This document shows positions 17,367 to 26,013 of a DNA stretch of 64,000 bases, one piece after another; the first letter of the stretch is position 1, and each line of letters begins with the position of its first letter. Below the pieces are notes generated by a model, which was given only the letters and a program-made list of their open reading frames with translations, had not been told where the DNA came from and did no database searches. The stretch is from Ga0077527 sp038316355 (GTDB lineage: Bacteria; Pseudomonadota; Gammaproteobacteria; Burkholderiales; SG8-41), in assembly GCA_038316355.1 (NCBI GenBank), contig JBBQAO010000008.1:13631-77630 (forward strand), read 5' to 3'. The position numbers were made by a program, and so were the translations under genes.

Positions 17367-18626
17367 TTATTCGGCAGTGTTGTTGACCGGATAACCCTGG
17401 GGCAACAACACCCACATCCGCAGTGCCTGTTTCATGCGCCCCGCTTCGCGCCCCGCGTCATCGCCGTAACCCCAGAAAAAATCGGCGCGCACCGCGCCGC
17501 GGATCGCCGCGCCGGTGTCCTGGGCGAGCATCAACTGCTGCAGCGGTTTTTTGCTGAGCGGCCAGGTCGTGGCGAGAAACACCGGGGCGCCCAGCGGCAC
17601 AAAGCGTGGATCAACGGCAATCGAACGCCGTGCGGTCAGCGGCACACCCATTGCGCCCAGCGGTCCGCTGAGGCCTGCCGGCAGTTCACGGAAAAATATG
17701 TAGCGCGGGTTGTAATCCAGCACTTCGCGCAGCTTGTCCGGGTTCTGCTGCGCCCAGGCCTTGATGCCCTGCATCGACGCGCGCTCCGCCGGCAGTTCGC
17801 CGCGATCGATCAGCAGGCGGCCGATGGAGCGGTAGGGCTGGCCGTTGTGATCGGCGAAACCCACGCGCATCACGCCGCCGTCGAGGTCAATCCGCCCCGA
17901 GCCCTGGATCTGCAGGAAAAAAAGTTCCACCGGATCGTCGACCCAGGCGATTTCCCGGCCGCGCAGCGGCGCTGCACCGGCCTCGATTTGCGCGCGGTCG
18001 AAATACGGCACCACCCGTTTGCCGTCGAGTCGGGCGCGCGGCCGTGAGTCGCGCGATTCGACGCCGAAGGCCGGCAGGTCGATGCTGATCAGATCGTCGG
18101 GGGCACCGTACACCGGATAACGGAAACGCGCCGTCGGCTTGCGGCTGCCGCGCAGCAGCGGTTCGTAATAACCGGTGGCGAGACCGTCAGTACCGCCGTC
18201 GGGCTGCAGCAACTGGTAAGGCATGAAATTCAGTTCGAAAAAACGCCGGGCGCGCTCGCGGTCGGGACGCGGTGCGGCCTGCGCAGCGGCGCAGACTGCG
18301 CGCCACGCTTCCTGCGCTTTCAGGCTGCCGCAACTGGCCAGCAGTGCATCCCAGGCTGCCGCCGGATCATCATCACGCCAGCCGGGTAGTTCCGTCCAGT
18401 TGCCGCGGCGCAGTTGAGTGCCGGCTGACGGTGGAACCGGTGTGACTGCAGGTGGCGTTTCTGCTCGCGGGGCCGGTTGTTGTGGCGCCGGTGCTTGCAC
18501 GGGAGGTGCGGATGGAGGCGCAGCAGGTTTTTCCGGCGTCGAGCGGCAGGCGGCCATGATCAGTACCACAAGCACGGCGGCGAGCGTTACACGCGGGGAG
18601 AATTTGTTAGAGTTGGTGCTGTGCAT
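17367..18626 (-). CDS. mltA: Membrane-bound lytic murein transglycosylase A
   Basis: Outer-membrane lipoprotein that cleaves peptidoglycan with formation of 1,6-anhydromuramic ends. The start at 18626 gives 419 residues with a lipoprotein signal (VLVVLIMAACRS, lipid on the cysteine), a long Pro/Ala linker, the MltA beta-barrel domain (GLATGYYEPLLRGSR, VDDPVELFFLQIQGSGR) and the C-terminal 3D domain with LAQDTGAAIRGAVRADFFWG. Its products feed anhydro-muropeptide recycling, represented here by anmK at 31 kb. Confidence 0.94.
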   Translation of the reverse strand: MHSTNSNKFSPRVTLAAVLVVLIMAACRSTPEKPAAPPSAPPVQAPAPQQPAPRAETPPAVTPVPPSAGTQLRRGNWTELPGWRDDDPAAAWDALLASCGSLKAQEAWRAVCAAAQAAPRPDRERARRFFELNFMPYQLLQPDGGTDGLATGYYEPLLRGSRKPTARFRYPVYGAPDDLISIDLPAFGVESRDSRPRARLDGKRVVPYFDRAQIEAGAAPLRGREIAWVDDPVELFFLQIQGSGRIDLDGGVMRVGFADHNGQPYRSIGRLLIDRGELPAERASMQGIKAWAQQNPDKLREVLDYNPRYIFFRELPAGLSGPLGAMGVPLTARRSIAVDPRFVPLGAPVFLATTWPLSKKPLQQLMLAQDTGAAIRGAVRADFFWGYGDDAGREAGRMKQALRMWVLLPQGYPVNNTAE

Positions 18627-18633
18627 AGTCAAA

Positions 18634-19371
18634 TTACAGGGTAAGAGCAATGACCGGATTGATGTGGTACCTGATTGAAGCTGCGGTCGCCATGGCATTG
18701 CTGGGTGGCATCGTCTGGCTGACCTGGCCGCGGCGTGACGACGATGACAAGGATGAGTCCGGCAAGTCCTGAACCGCGGTTTTCTCCAGCGTAATCATCC
18801 GAAACCAGCCGCCGGCCAGCGCGGGCTGGTCGTCGATTATCCGCAAGTCACTCACCCCGGCCAGCGCGTCTTCGAATACGACATTGGTGCGGGTGGCAAT
18901 GCGCCGCGCCAGCGGGTTGATGATCCGGCGCAGCCATGCGCGCTCACCGGGGCGCAGGAATTTGTCGAGCACGAACAGCCGTCCGCCGACCTTGACCACG
19001 CGCGCTGCTTCACGCAGCGCTGCCCGGGTGTCCGGCACGATGGCGAGGATCAGGTGCAGCAAGACATGATCGAAGGCCTCGCTGCGAAACGGCAGCCGCT
19101 GGCTGTCGCCCTGCGCCCATTGCAGATCGAGGTGATCGCCGCGCGGCAGTGCTTTTTGCAGCATCGCCCGCGTCAGATCCAGCGCCGTGTAGCGATGCGC
19201 TGCGGGCAGCAGCGGCAGATCAAGCCCGGTGCCGATGCCGTTGAGCAGGATGTGCGCGCCGCCGCTGCGCGGCAGTCGCGCGAGACTTCTGGCGCGCACC
19301 CGGCCCAGCGCCGGCCCGATCAGCCAGTCATAAAACGGCGCGAGCAGCGTGTAACTGGTGCGGAGGGACAT
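18634..19371 (-). CDS. Class I SAM-dependent methyltransferase (UbiE-like)
   Basis: A 245-residue frame with a Rossmann methyltransferase core: ILLNGIGTGLDLPLLP (motif I), TALDLTRAMLQKA and DHVLLHLILAIVPD, then VVKVGGRLFVLDKFLRPGE. The substrate is unknown; phospholipid or quinone methyltransferases look similar. The conserved fold ends near MITLEKTA (about 18780). The last 45 residues are Ser/Pro-rich with no family character and lie opposite a small membrane ORF, so the functional protein may simply have a non-conserved tail. Confidence 0.82.
   Translation of the reverse strand: MSLRTSYTLLAPFYDWLIGPALGRVRARSLARLPRSGGAHILLNGIGTGLDLPLLPAAHRYTALDLTRAMLQKALPRGDHLDLQWAQGDSQRLPFRSEAFDHVLLHLILAIVPDTRAALREAARVVKVGGRLFVLDKFLRPGERAWLRRIINPLARRIATRTNVVFEDALAGVSDLRIIDDQPALAGGWFRMITLEKTAVQDLPDSSLSSSSRRGQVSQTMPPSNAMATAASIRYHINPVIALTL
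18650..18772 (+). CDS. Small single-pass membrane protein (40 residues)
   Basis: ATG at 18650 follows an AGGGTAAGAG-type ribosome binding site. The product is a hydrophobic helix (WYLIEAAVAMALLGGIVWL) followed by TWPRR and an acidic tail (DDDDKDESGKS), a positive-inside boundary that fits a real N-out membrane miniprotein. It is divergent from mltA (23 bp between start codons) and lies wholly opposite the 3' tail of the methyltransferase frame. No family is recognised. The alternative is a chance ORF. Confidence 0.55.
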   Translation: MTGLMWYLIEAAVAMALLGGIVWLTWPRRDDDDKDESGKS

Positions 19372-19374
19372 GCC

Positions 19375-19755
19375 CTAATGCAGCACGCGCGGCACGGACA
19401 GCGTGAATTCGGGGATGGTGGCGTCGAAACGCGTGCCGTCTTCGGCCACCATCTGGTAGGCGCCGCGCATTGTGCCGACCGATGTTGCCAGCACCGAGCC
19501 GCTGGTGTATTCGAAGCTCTCGCCGGGTTTCAGTTTTGGCTGGGCGCCCACCACGCCCTGGCCTTTGACTTCCTGCACCAGATTGTTGGCATCGGTGATG
19601 ATCCAGTGACGGCTCAGGAGTTGTGCCGGCACCTCACCGGTGTTGGTGATGGTGATGGTGTAGGCGAAGGCGTAACGGTCGGCATCGGCGTCCGACTGTT
19701 CCGGGATATAGGTCGCGCGCGGAGCGACGCTGATTTGATATTTGTGTTCGGTCAT
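19375..19755 (-). CDS. apaG: Co2+/Mg2+ efflux-type protein ApaG
   Basis: A 126-residue protein of the ApaG/DUF525 fold, with the signature FAYTITITNTGEVPAQLLSRHWIITD and GVVGAQPKLKPGESFEYTSG (each conserved throughout the family). It is a small immunoglobulin-like beta-sandwich of uncertain biochemical role. It is 3 bp upstream of the methyltransferase and divergent from rpe, as in many betaproteobacteria. Confidence 0.94.
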   Translation of the reverse strand: MTEHKYQISVAPRATYIPEQSDADADRYAFAYTITITNTGEVPAQLLSRHWIITDANNLVQEVKGQGVVGAQPKLKPGESFEYTSGSVLATSVGTMRGAYQMVAEDGTRFDATIPEFTLSVPRVLH

Positions 19756-19919
19756 GGCCGTATTCTCGCATTCGCGGCGCGCCTGCGGAAGTTCTGTATC
19801 TTTGCTGCGAGTTTCGCTGCGGGCGGGAGTGGGTGAAAATGGACGGGAACGGGTAGAATTATCCCGTCACTATCCAACGTTATCATCGGCATATCACCGT
19901 CATCAATCCGGATTCCGCC

Positions 19920-20582
19920 ATGACCCATCGCCTTGCGCCCAGCATCCTGTCCGCCGACTTTGCCCGTCTGGGTGAAGAAGTGCGGGCCGTGGTTGCCGCC
20001 GGTGCCGACCTGATCCATTTCGACGTCATGGACAATCACTACGTGCCCAATCTCACCATCGGGCCGCTGGTGTGCCAGGCGATCCGTCCGCTGGTCAAGG
20101 TGCCGATCGATGTCCATCTGATGGTTAAACCGGTGGATCGCATCGTGCCGGATTTCGCCAAAGCCGGTGCCAACATCATTTCCTTCCACCCGGAAGCTTC
20201 GGAACACATCGACCGCACCATCAGCCTGATCAAGGAACACGGCTGCAAGGCCGGGCTGGTGTTCAATCCGGCAACGCCGCTCGATTATCTCGACCACGTG
20301 CTCGACAAACTCGATCTGGTGCTGATCATGTCGGTGAATCCCGGCTTCGGCGGACAGGCCTTCATTCCCGGCGCGCTGGCTAAACTCGCTGAGGTGCGCA
20401 AACGCATCGACCAGAGCGGGCGCGACATCTGGCTCGAAGTGGATGGCGGCGTCAAAGCCGACAACATCGCTGAAATCGCCAAAGCCGGCGCGGATACTTT
20501 TGTCGCCGGCTCGGCGATATTCGGCACCAGCGACTACAAGGCCACCATCGCGACGATGCGCGCAGCGCTCGCCAAATCCTGA
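19920..20582 (+). CDS. rpe: Ribulose-phosphate 3-epimerase
   Basis: Interconverts ribulose 5-phosphate and xylulose 5-phosphate in the pentose phosphate and Calvin cycles. The 220-residue TIM barrel shows the catalytic and metal motifs SILSADFARLGEE, HFDVMDNHYVPNLTIG, DVHLMV, MSVNPGFGGQ and LEVDGGVK. It heads a plus-strand run with gph and the trp genes. Confidence 0.96.
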   Translation: MTHRLAPSILSADFARLGEEVRAVVAAGADLIHFDVMDNHYVPNLTIGPLVCQAIRPLVKVPIDVHLMVKPVDRIVPDFAKAGANIISFHPEASEHIDRTISLIKEHGCKAGLVFNPATPLDYLDHVLDKLDLVLIMSVNPGFGGQAFIPGALAKLAEVRKRIDQSGRDIWLEVDGGVKADNIAEIAKAGADTFVAGSAIFGTSDYKATIATMRAALAKS

Positions 20583-20648
20583 ACTCTCTGGCAGTGCAGC
20601 ATCGCGGCGGCTGAGTCGCGCTGCCCTGTCGTTTGCTGCAACTGGATC

Positions 20649-21350
20649 ATGAACAATACACCGTCGAAAAAAACCTTTCCGATTGCCGTGCAAGCCGTGA
20701 TGATCGATCTCGACGGCACTCTTCTCGATACCATTCCCGACCTCGCGGCCGCGATCAACCTGATGCTGGAAGCGCTGGGCCATGCGCCACTGCCGCTGGA
20801 TACGGTGCGCACTTTTGTCGGCAAAGGCCTCCCGCGGTTGGTCGAGCGTGCGCTGGCCCGTGATATTGACGGCCATGCCGACGCTGCGGCGATGGCACAG
20901 GCGCTGCCGGTGTTCGAGCGCTTCTACACCGAAGTCAACGGCCGTTACACCACGGTGTACCCGGGCGTAAGAGAAGGCCTGGAGCAGTTTCGCGCCGGCG
21001 GTTTCCCGCTGGCCTGTGTGACCAACAAGTCCGGCGCATTCACGCTGCCGCTGCTGGAGCGCATGGGCATGGCGCCGTTTTTTGCGCAGACCATCTCAGG
21101 AGACACGCTGGCGCGCAAAAAACCCGATCCCATGCAGTTGCTGCATGCCTGCGCGCAGTTCGGTGTCGCGCCGGAGCAGATGCTGATGATTGGAGATTCC
21201 GTAAATGACGCGCAGGCGGCGCGCGCGGCGGGGTGCCCGGTATTCTGCGTGCCCTACGGTTACAACGAGGGACTGGCCGTGCAGAGCCTCGATGTTGATG
21301 CTATAGTAGGCGCGCTGACTGAATGTATCCCATTGATTAAAAAGGTTTAA
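20649..21350 (+). CDS. gph: Phosphoglycolate phosphatase
   Basis: HAD-superfamily hydrolase that removes 2-phosphoglycolate. The 233-residue product has the nucleophile motif MIDLDGTLLDT, motif II VTNKSG, the lysine in ARKKPDPMQLLHA and the acidic motif MLMIGDSVNDAQAAR, with a four-helix cap between motifs. A 7-bp inverted repeat, GATTAAA-AAGG-TTTAATC (21335-21352), spans the stop codon. The gph-trpE neighbourhood is common in betaproteobacteria. Confidence 0.94.
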   Translation: MNNTPSKKTFPIAVQAVMIDLDGTLLDTIPDLAAAINLMLEALGHAPLPLDTVRTFVGKGLPRLVERALARDIDGHADAAAMAQALPVFERFYTEVNGRYTTVYPGVREGLEQFRAGGFPLACVTNKSGAFTLPLLERMGMAPFFAQTISGDTLARKKPDPMQLLHACAQFGVAPEQMLMIGDSVNDAQAARAAGCPVFCVPYGYNEGLAVQSLDVDAIVGALTECIPLIKKV

Positions 21351-21364
21351 TCGTGTTGCTCTCG

Positions 21365-21421
21365 ATGAGGTTCGAAACGGTGTCTGGCGCCTGGCGCTGG
21401 CGTCGCGATTGGCGTTGCTGA
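21365..21421 (+). CDS. trpL: Putative trp leader peptide
   Basis: An 18-codon ORF between gph and trpE with product MRFETVSGAWRWRRDWRC. Three of 18 residues are tryptophan, clustered as W-R-W-R-R-D-W, which is far above the frequency of Trp in proteins. It ends 60 bp before trpE and its Trp codons lie in the 5' arm of the hairpin annotated below, the usual geometry of transcription attenuation. There is no strong ribosome binding site. Confidence 0.6.
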   Translation: MRFETVSGAWRWRRDWRC

Positions 21422-21437
21422 TCGCACGTTGCCAGGC
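21389..21437 (+). promoter_or_regulatory. Candidate trp attenuator hairpin
   Basis: Outer stem GCCTGGC (21389-21395) pairs with GCCAGGC (21431-21437). Inner stem CGT-c-GCGAT (21401-21409) pairs with ATCGC-ACG (21421-21428). The structure covers the Trp codons and the stop of the leader ORF, so ribosome stalling would open it. A downstream terminator with a U-run is not obvious before trpE, so the control could act on trpE translation instead. Confidence 0.5.
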
Positions 21438-21481
21438 TGCTGTTCCGTTTCTGTACCCGACCTGTTTTCGTGGAGCAAGAC

Positions 21482-22972
21482 ATGACTGAATCTGAATTCG
21501 ATCGACTCGCCGCTGCGGGTTACAACCGTGTGCCGGTGGTGCTCGAAACCTTTGCCGACCTCGACACGCCGCTGTCGATTTACCTGAAGCTCGCCAACCA
21601 GCCGTACAGTTATCTGCTGGAATCGGTGGTCGGCGGTGAACGTTTCGGCCGTTATTCCTTCATCGGACTTGCCGCTGCCGCCCGCATCGAAGTGCGTGAC
21701 CATAGCTGTATCGAAGTCCGCGACGGCGTCGAGACGCTGCGCGAAGAAGCCGATGACCCGCTGGCCTTCGTCGAAAATTATCTGAAACGCTTCAAGGTCG
21801 CGACCGATCCGCGGCTGCCGCGGTTTTGCGGCGGGCTGGTCGGATATTTCGGCTACGACACCGTGCGTTACATCGAAAAGCGGCTTGCTCGCAGCAACAA
21901 ACGCGATGAACTTGGCACGCCGGACATCCTGCTGCTGGTGTCGGAAGAAATCGCCATCGTCGATAACCTGTCGGGCAAGCTGTCGCTGGTGGTGTATGCC
22001 GAACCGGGCAAACCCGGGGCTTATGCCGCGGCGCGTGCGCGTCTCGCGGTGTTGCTGGAAAAACTGCGCGCACCGGTGAAGTTGCCGGAAAGCGTGCCGG
22101 TGAAATCCGAACCCGCGGTATCCGGGTTCGGCGAGGCGGCCTATTACCAGGCGGTGGAGCGCGCGAAAAAATACATTTTTGAAGGCGACATCATGCAGGT
22201 AGTGCCGTCACAGCGCATGAGCAAGCCCTTCCATGCCTCGCCGCTGTCGCTGTATCGCGCGTTGCGTGCATTGAACCCCTCGCCGTACATGTTCTGCTTC
22301 AACTTTGGTGATTTCCATGTCGTCGGCGCTTCACCGGAAATCCTCGCTCGCCTTGAGGGCGACGTGGTTACGGTGCGTCCGATTGCCGGCACGCGCCGTC
22401 GCGGTGCCACGCCGGAAGAAGATGCCGCGCTGGCAACGGAACTGCTGGCGGATGCCAAGGAGCGCGCCGAACACCTGATGCTGGTCGATCTCGGCCGCAA
22501 TGACGCGGGGCGTGTCGCCCAAACCGGCAGCGTCAAGGTCACCGAACAGATGATCATCGAGCGTTATTCGCATGTCATGCACATCGTGTCCAGTGTCGAG
22601 GCCAAACTGAAACCGGGGCTCAACGCGATCGACGTACTGCGCGCGACTTTTCCGGCGGGCACGGTGTCGGGCGCGCCCAAGGTGCGGGCGATGGAAATCA
22701 TCGACGAGCTGGAACCGGTCAAACGCAGCATCTATGCCGGGGCGGTTGGTTATCTTGGTTTCCACGGCAATATGGACGTGGCGATTGCCTTGCGCACGGC
22801 GGTGATCAAGGACGGCAGACTGCATGTGCAGGCGGGCGGCGGTGTGGTTGCCGACTCGCAGCCCGAAGCCGAATGGCAGGAAACCCAGAGCAAGGCGCGG
22901 GCCCTGCTGCGCGCAGCCGAGATTGCCGAAGCCGGCCTGGATACACGATTAGATTCGCTTGGTCGGGATTGA
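21482..22972 (+). CDS. trpE: Anthranilate synthase component I
   Basis: Converts chorismate to anthranilate with TrpG-supplied ammonia. The ATG at 21482 gives 496 residues. The N-terminal part carries the tryptophan feedback region (YLLESVVGGERFGRYSFIG). The chorismate-binding core shows RPIAGTRRRG, LVDLGRNDAGRV, FPAGTVSGAPKVRAMEII and AGAVGYLGFHG with all expected catalytic residues. It is the first structural gene after the leader region. Confidence 0.97.
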   Translation: MTESEFDRLAAAGYNRVPVVLETFADLDTPLSIYLKLANQPYSYLLESVVGGERFGRYSFIGLAAAARIEVRDHSCIEVRDGVETLREEADDPLAFVENYLKRFKVATDPRLPRFCGGLVGYFGYDTVRYIEKRLARSNKRDELGTPDILLLVSEEIAIVDNLSGKLSLVVYAEPGKPGAYAAARARLAVLLEKLRAPVKLPESVPVKSEPAVSGFGEAAYYQAVERAKKYIFEGDIMQVVPSQRMSKPFHASPLSLYRALRALNPSPYMFCFNFGDFHVVGASPEILARLEGDVVTVRPIAGTRRRGATPEEDAALATELLADAKERAEHLMLVDLGRNDAGRVAQTGSVKVTEQMIIERYSHVMHIVSSVEAKLKPGLNAIDVLRATFPAGTVSGAPKVRAMEIIDELEPVKRSIYAGAVGYLGFHGNMDVAIALRTAVIKDGRLHVQAGGGVVADSQPEAEWQETQSKARALLRAAEIAEAGLDTRLDSLGRD

Positions 22973-22982
22973 GGGGATCACC

Positions 22983-23552
22983 ATGCTGCTGATGATCGAT
23001 AATTACGATTCTTTCACCTACAACCTGGTGCAGTATTTCGGTGAGCTTGGCGAAGAAGTTGTGGTGCACCGCAATGACGAAATCACGCTGGCAGACATCG
23101 CCCGGCTCCAGCCGGGGCGCATCGTGGTGTCGCCGGGGCCGTGCACGCCAAATGAGGCGGGCGTGTCGGTGCCGCTGATCAAGGAATTTGCCGGGAAAAT
23201 TCCCATCCTCGGTGTCTGCCTCGGGCACCAGAGCATCGGCCAGGCGTTCGGCGGGAAAATTGTTCATGCACGGCAGTTGATGCATGGCAAGACCTCGCCG
23301 ATCCAGCATGAAGGCGCAGGGGTGTTTCGCGGGTTGCCGCGACCGTTTTCGGCGACGCGTTACCATTCGCTGGTGATCGAACGCAACAGCCTGCCCGATT
23401 GCCTGGCGGTGACGGCCTGGACGGATGACGGCGAGATCATGGGGGTGCGCCACAAGACGCTGGCGGTCGAGGGTGTGCAGTTTCACCCGGAATCAATACT
23501 GACCGAGCATGGCCACCAGATGCTGAAGAACTTTCTTGAGGAAAAACGCTGA
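22983..23552 (+). CDS. trpG: Anthranilate synthase component II (glutamine amidotransferase)
   Basis: Class I amidotransferase subunit of 189 residues that feeds ammonia to TrpE. The start MLLMIDNYDSFTYNLVQYF is family-typical. The nucleophile is in GVCLGHQSIGQAFGG, and the His-Glu pair is in QFHPESIL. It begins 10 bp after trpE and its stop codon overlaps the trpD start (TGATG). It may also serve PabB in folate synthesis. Confidence 0.97.
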   Translation: MLLMIDNYDSFTYNLVQYFGELGEEVVVHRNDEITLADIARLQPGRIVVSPGPCTPNEAGVSVPLIKEFAGKIPILGVCLGHQSIGQAFGGKIVHARQLMHGKTSPIQHEGAGVFRGLPRPFSATRYHSLVIERNSLPDCLAVTAWTDDGEIMGVRHKTLAVEGVQFHPESILTEHGHQMLKNFLEEKR

Positions 23553-24574
23553 TGAAGCCGCAGGAAGCGCTGACGCGCATCATTGAGCATCGCGAAATTT
23601 TTCACGACGAGATGCTGTCGCTGATGCGACAGATCATGAGTGGCGAGGTGTCGCCAGTGCTGATTGCCGCAATCATATCCGGGCTGCGCGTCAAAAAGGA
23701 AACCATCGGCGAAATCGCTGCTGCAGCGACGGTGATGCGCGAATTTGCCACCACGGTGCCGGTACCCGATGCGCTGGAAGTGATCGATACCTGCGGCACT
23801 GGTGGCGACTCGGCACATACCTTCAACGTGTCGACAGCGGCGATGTTTGTCGCCGCAGCGGCCGGCGCAAAAATCGCCAAACATGGCGGTCGTTCGGTCT
23901 CCAGCAAATCCGGCAGCGCCGACGTATTGGAGCTTCTCGGTGTGAACATCAACCTGAAACCGGAAACGGTGGCGGAATCGATTGCCGCAACCGGCATCGG
24001 ATTCATGTTCGCCCCCAACCACCACAGTGCAATGAAACATGCCGCGCCGGTGCGCCGCGAACTCGGTGTTAAAACCATATTCAACATTCTCGGACCGCTG
24101 ACCAATCCGGCGGGTGCGAAACAACAGGTGATGGGCGTGTTTCATCCTGATCTGGTCGGCATCCAGGCGCGGGTGCTGCAGCGGCTGGGCAGCCGCCGCG
24201 TGATGATCGTGCACGGACTGGAAGGCCTCGACGAGCTGTCGATCAGCGGGCCGACGGCGGTGGGTGAGCTGAAAGACGGTCAGGTGCGCGAATACATGGT
24301 GACGCCGGCGGACGTCGGCCTGAAAAGCCATAACAATGCGGCGATCCGTGTCGAAGGCGTCGAGCAGTCGCGCGACATGCTCTTGGGCGCGCTGGAGAAC
24401 AAGCCGGGTGCAGCGCGCGACATTGTTGCGCTTAATGCCGGAGCGAGTATTTATGTCGCCGGACTGGCGCCGACGCTGATCGAGGGTGTCAAAAAAGCAC
24501 TGGCCGTACTCGACAGCGGTGCGGCGCGTAAAAAACTCGACCAGTTCGTCGCGTTCGCCAAAAACCATGGCTGA
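23552..24574 (+). CDS. trpD: Anthranilate phosphoribosyltransferase
   Basis: Transfers phosphoribosyl from PRPP to anthranilate. The 340-residue product has the PRPP loop DTCGTGGDSAHTFNVST, KHGGRSVSSKSGSADVLE, FAPNHHSAMKHAAPVRRELG and RTIFN-type KTIFNILGPLTNPA motifs. The start overlaps the trpG stop and the 3' end overlaps trpC by 8 bp, so trpGDC are translationally coupled. Confidence 0.97.
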   Translation: MKPQEALTRIIEHREIFHDEMLSLMRQIMSGEVSPVLIAAIISGLRVKKETIGEIAAAATVMREFATTVPVPDALEVIDTCGTGGDSAHTFNVSTAAMFVAAAAGAKIAKHGGRSVSSKSGSADVLELLGVNINLKPETVAESIAATGIGFMFAPNHHSAMKHAAPVRRELGVKTIFNILGPLTNPAGAKQQVMGVFHPDLVGIQARVLQRLGSRRVMIVHGLEGLDELSISGPTAVGELKDGQVREYMVTPADVGLKSHNNAAIRVEGVEQSRDMLLGALENKPGAARDIVALNAGASIYVAGLAPTLIEGVKKALAVLDSGAARKKLDQFVAFAKNHG

Positions 24575-25364
24575 TATCCTGCAACGCATACTCGCGGTTA
24601 AGGCGCAGGAAATCAGCGCAGCGCAGGCGCATGTGTCGCCGGCGCAGATGCAGGCGGCAGCACGGGCCGCAGCACCGGCGCGCGATTTTGCCGGAGCGCT
24701 GCGCGCAAAAATCGCTGCCGGCAAACCAGCGGTGATTGCCGAAGTCAAAAAAGCCAGTCCGAGCAAGGGCGTGCTGCGCGAACAGTTTGATCCGGCAACG
24801 ATAGCCGTAACCTACGAACGCCACGGCGCCGCCTGCCTGTCGGTGCTGACCGACAGCCAGTTTTTCCAGGGCAAGCTCGACGACCTGAAAGCTGCGCGCG
24901 GTGCCTGCCGGCTGCCGGTGCTGCGCAAGGATTTCATGATGGATCCGTACCAGGTCTACGAGGCACGCGCCGCCGGCGCCGACTGCATCCTGCTGATCGT
25001 CGCTGCACTCGAGGCCGGGCGCATGTGCGAACTCGAAGCCACGGCCCACGAACTGGGCATGGCGGTGCTGGTGGAAGTACATGATGGCGCTGAGCTGGAT
25101 GCGGCGCTGGTCCTCAAGACACCGCTGATCGGTGTCAACAACCGCAACCTGCGCACCTTCGAGACCACGCTGGAAACCACACTGGGCCTGCTGCAGAAAA
25201 TTCCGGCGGAGCGGCTGGTGATCACCGAAAGCGGCATCCTCAGGCCGCAGGATGTGGAAAAAATGCGTGCGCATGATGTGAATGGTTTCCTGGTCGGCGA
25301 GGCGTTCATGCGCGCTGCCGATCCGGGTGCCGAGCTGGAACGCCTGTTCGGCAGGGCGGCCTGA
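24567..25364 (+). CDS. trpC: Indole-3-glycerol phosphate synthase
   Basis: Closes the indole ring from CdRP. The ATG at 24567 gives 265 residues. Catalytic motifs are AEVKKASPSKGVLR, YERHGAACLSVLTD, LRKDFMMDPYQVYEARA, VEVHD, GVNNRNLRTFE and ITESGI. The protein is the stand-alone TIM barrel, not fused to TrpF. trpF, trpB and trpA are not in the window and are expected elsewhere, as is usual in betaproteobacteria. Confidence 0.97.
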   Translation: MADILQRILAVKAQEISAAQAHVSPAQMQAAARAAAPARDFAGALRAKIAAGKPAVIAEVKKASPSKGVLREQFDPATIAVTYERHGAACLSVLTDSQFFQGKLDDLKAARGACRLPVLRKDFMMDPYQVYEARAAGADCILLIVAALEAGRMCELEATAHELGMAVLVEVHDGAELDAALVLKTPLIGVNNRNLRTFETTLETTLGLLQKIPAERLVITESGILRPQDVEKMRAHDVNGFLVGEAFMRAADPGAELERLFGRAA

Positions 25365-25366
25365 GC

Positions 25367-25993
25367 ATGCTGCGCATCGACGAACTGATCATCGGTTTTG
25401 ACAAGGGGCTGCGCACGCTGTTTGCGCCGGCGCGCAGCACGCGCCCGATTCCCGGGGACACCCTGCCGGATGGCGACATGGATACCGCACAGCGCGCGCT
25501 GGCAGCGGCGCTGATGCGCGTCAATCACAGCGGCGAAATCTGCGCCCAGGCCTTGTACCAGGGCCAGGCGCTGACCGCACGCGACTCAACGGCGCGTGCC
25601 GCGCTGGAAGCGGCGGCGCAGGAAGAAACCGAACATCTGGCATGGACCGAGCGGCGCATTGCCGAATTGGGTGGCCGCAAAAGCCTGTTCAATCCGCTGT
25701 GGTACGCCGGATCGTTTGCGATCGGCGCGGCTGCGGGCGCCCTGGGCGACAAATGGAATCTCGGATTCCTTGCCGAAACCGAACGGCAGGTCGAGCGCCA
25801 TCTTGAAGGCCATCTCGCGCGCCTGCCGGAGACGGACCGCAAAAGCCGTGCGATCGTGGAGCAGATGTGCGCAGATGAAGCGCGCCATGCCCGTACTGCG
25901 CGCCAGCATGGCGGCGCGGAACTGCCGGCGCCGGTCAAGGCGGCGATGCAAGCTTCGTCAAAGGTGATGACCGGAGCCGCGTTCCTGCTGTAA
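25367..25993 (+). CDS. coq7: Coq7-type demethoxyubiquinone hydroxylase
   Basis: Di-iron monooxygenase that adds a ring hydroxyl in ubiquinone synthesis, replacing UbiF in many betaproteobacteria. The 208-residue ferritin-like product shows the carboxylate-bridged iron motifs RVNHSGEICAQALYQGQ, QEETEHLAWTERRI and CADEARHARTA. It begins 2 bp after trpC. Its presence suggests that the UbiH-type enzyme at 6.6 kb handles a different ring position. Confidence 0.94.
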   Translation: MLRIDELIIGFDKGLRTLFAPARSTRPIPGDTLPDGDMDTAQRALAAALMRVNHSGEICAQALYQGQALTARDSTARAALEAAAQEETEHLAWTERRIAELGGRKSLFNPLWYAGSFAIGAAAGALGDKWNLGFLAETERQVERHLEGHLARLPETDRKSRAIVEQMCADEARHARTARQHGGAELPAPVKAAMQASSKVMTGAAFLL

Positions 25994-26013
25994 CGCGGTG
26001 CTTAAATTTAAAC

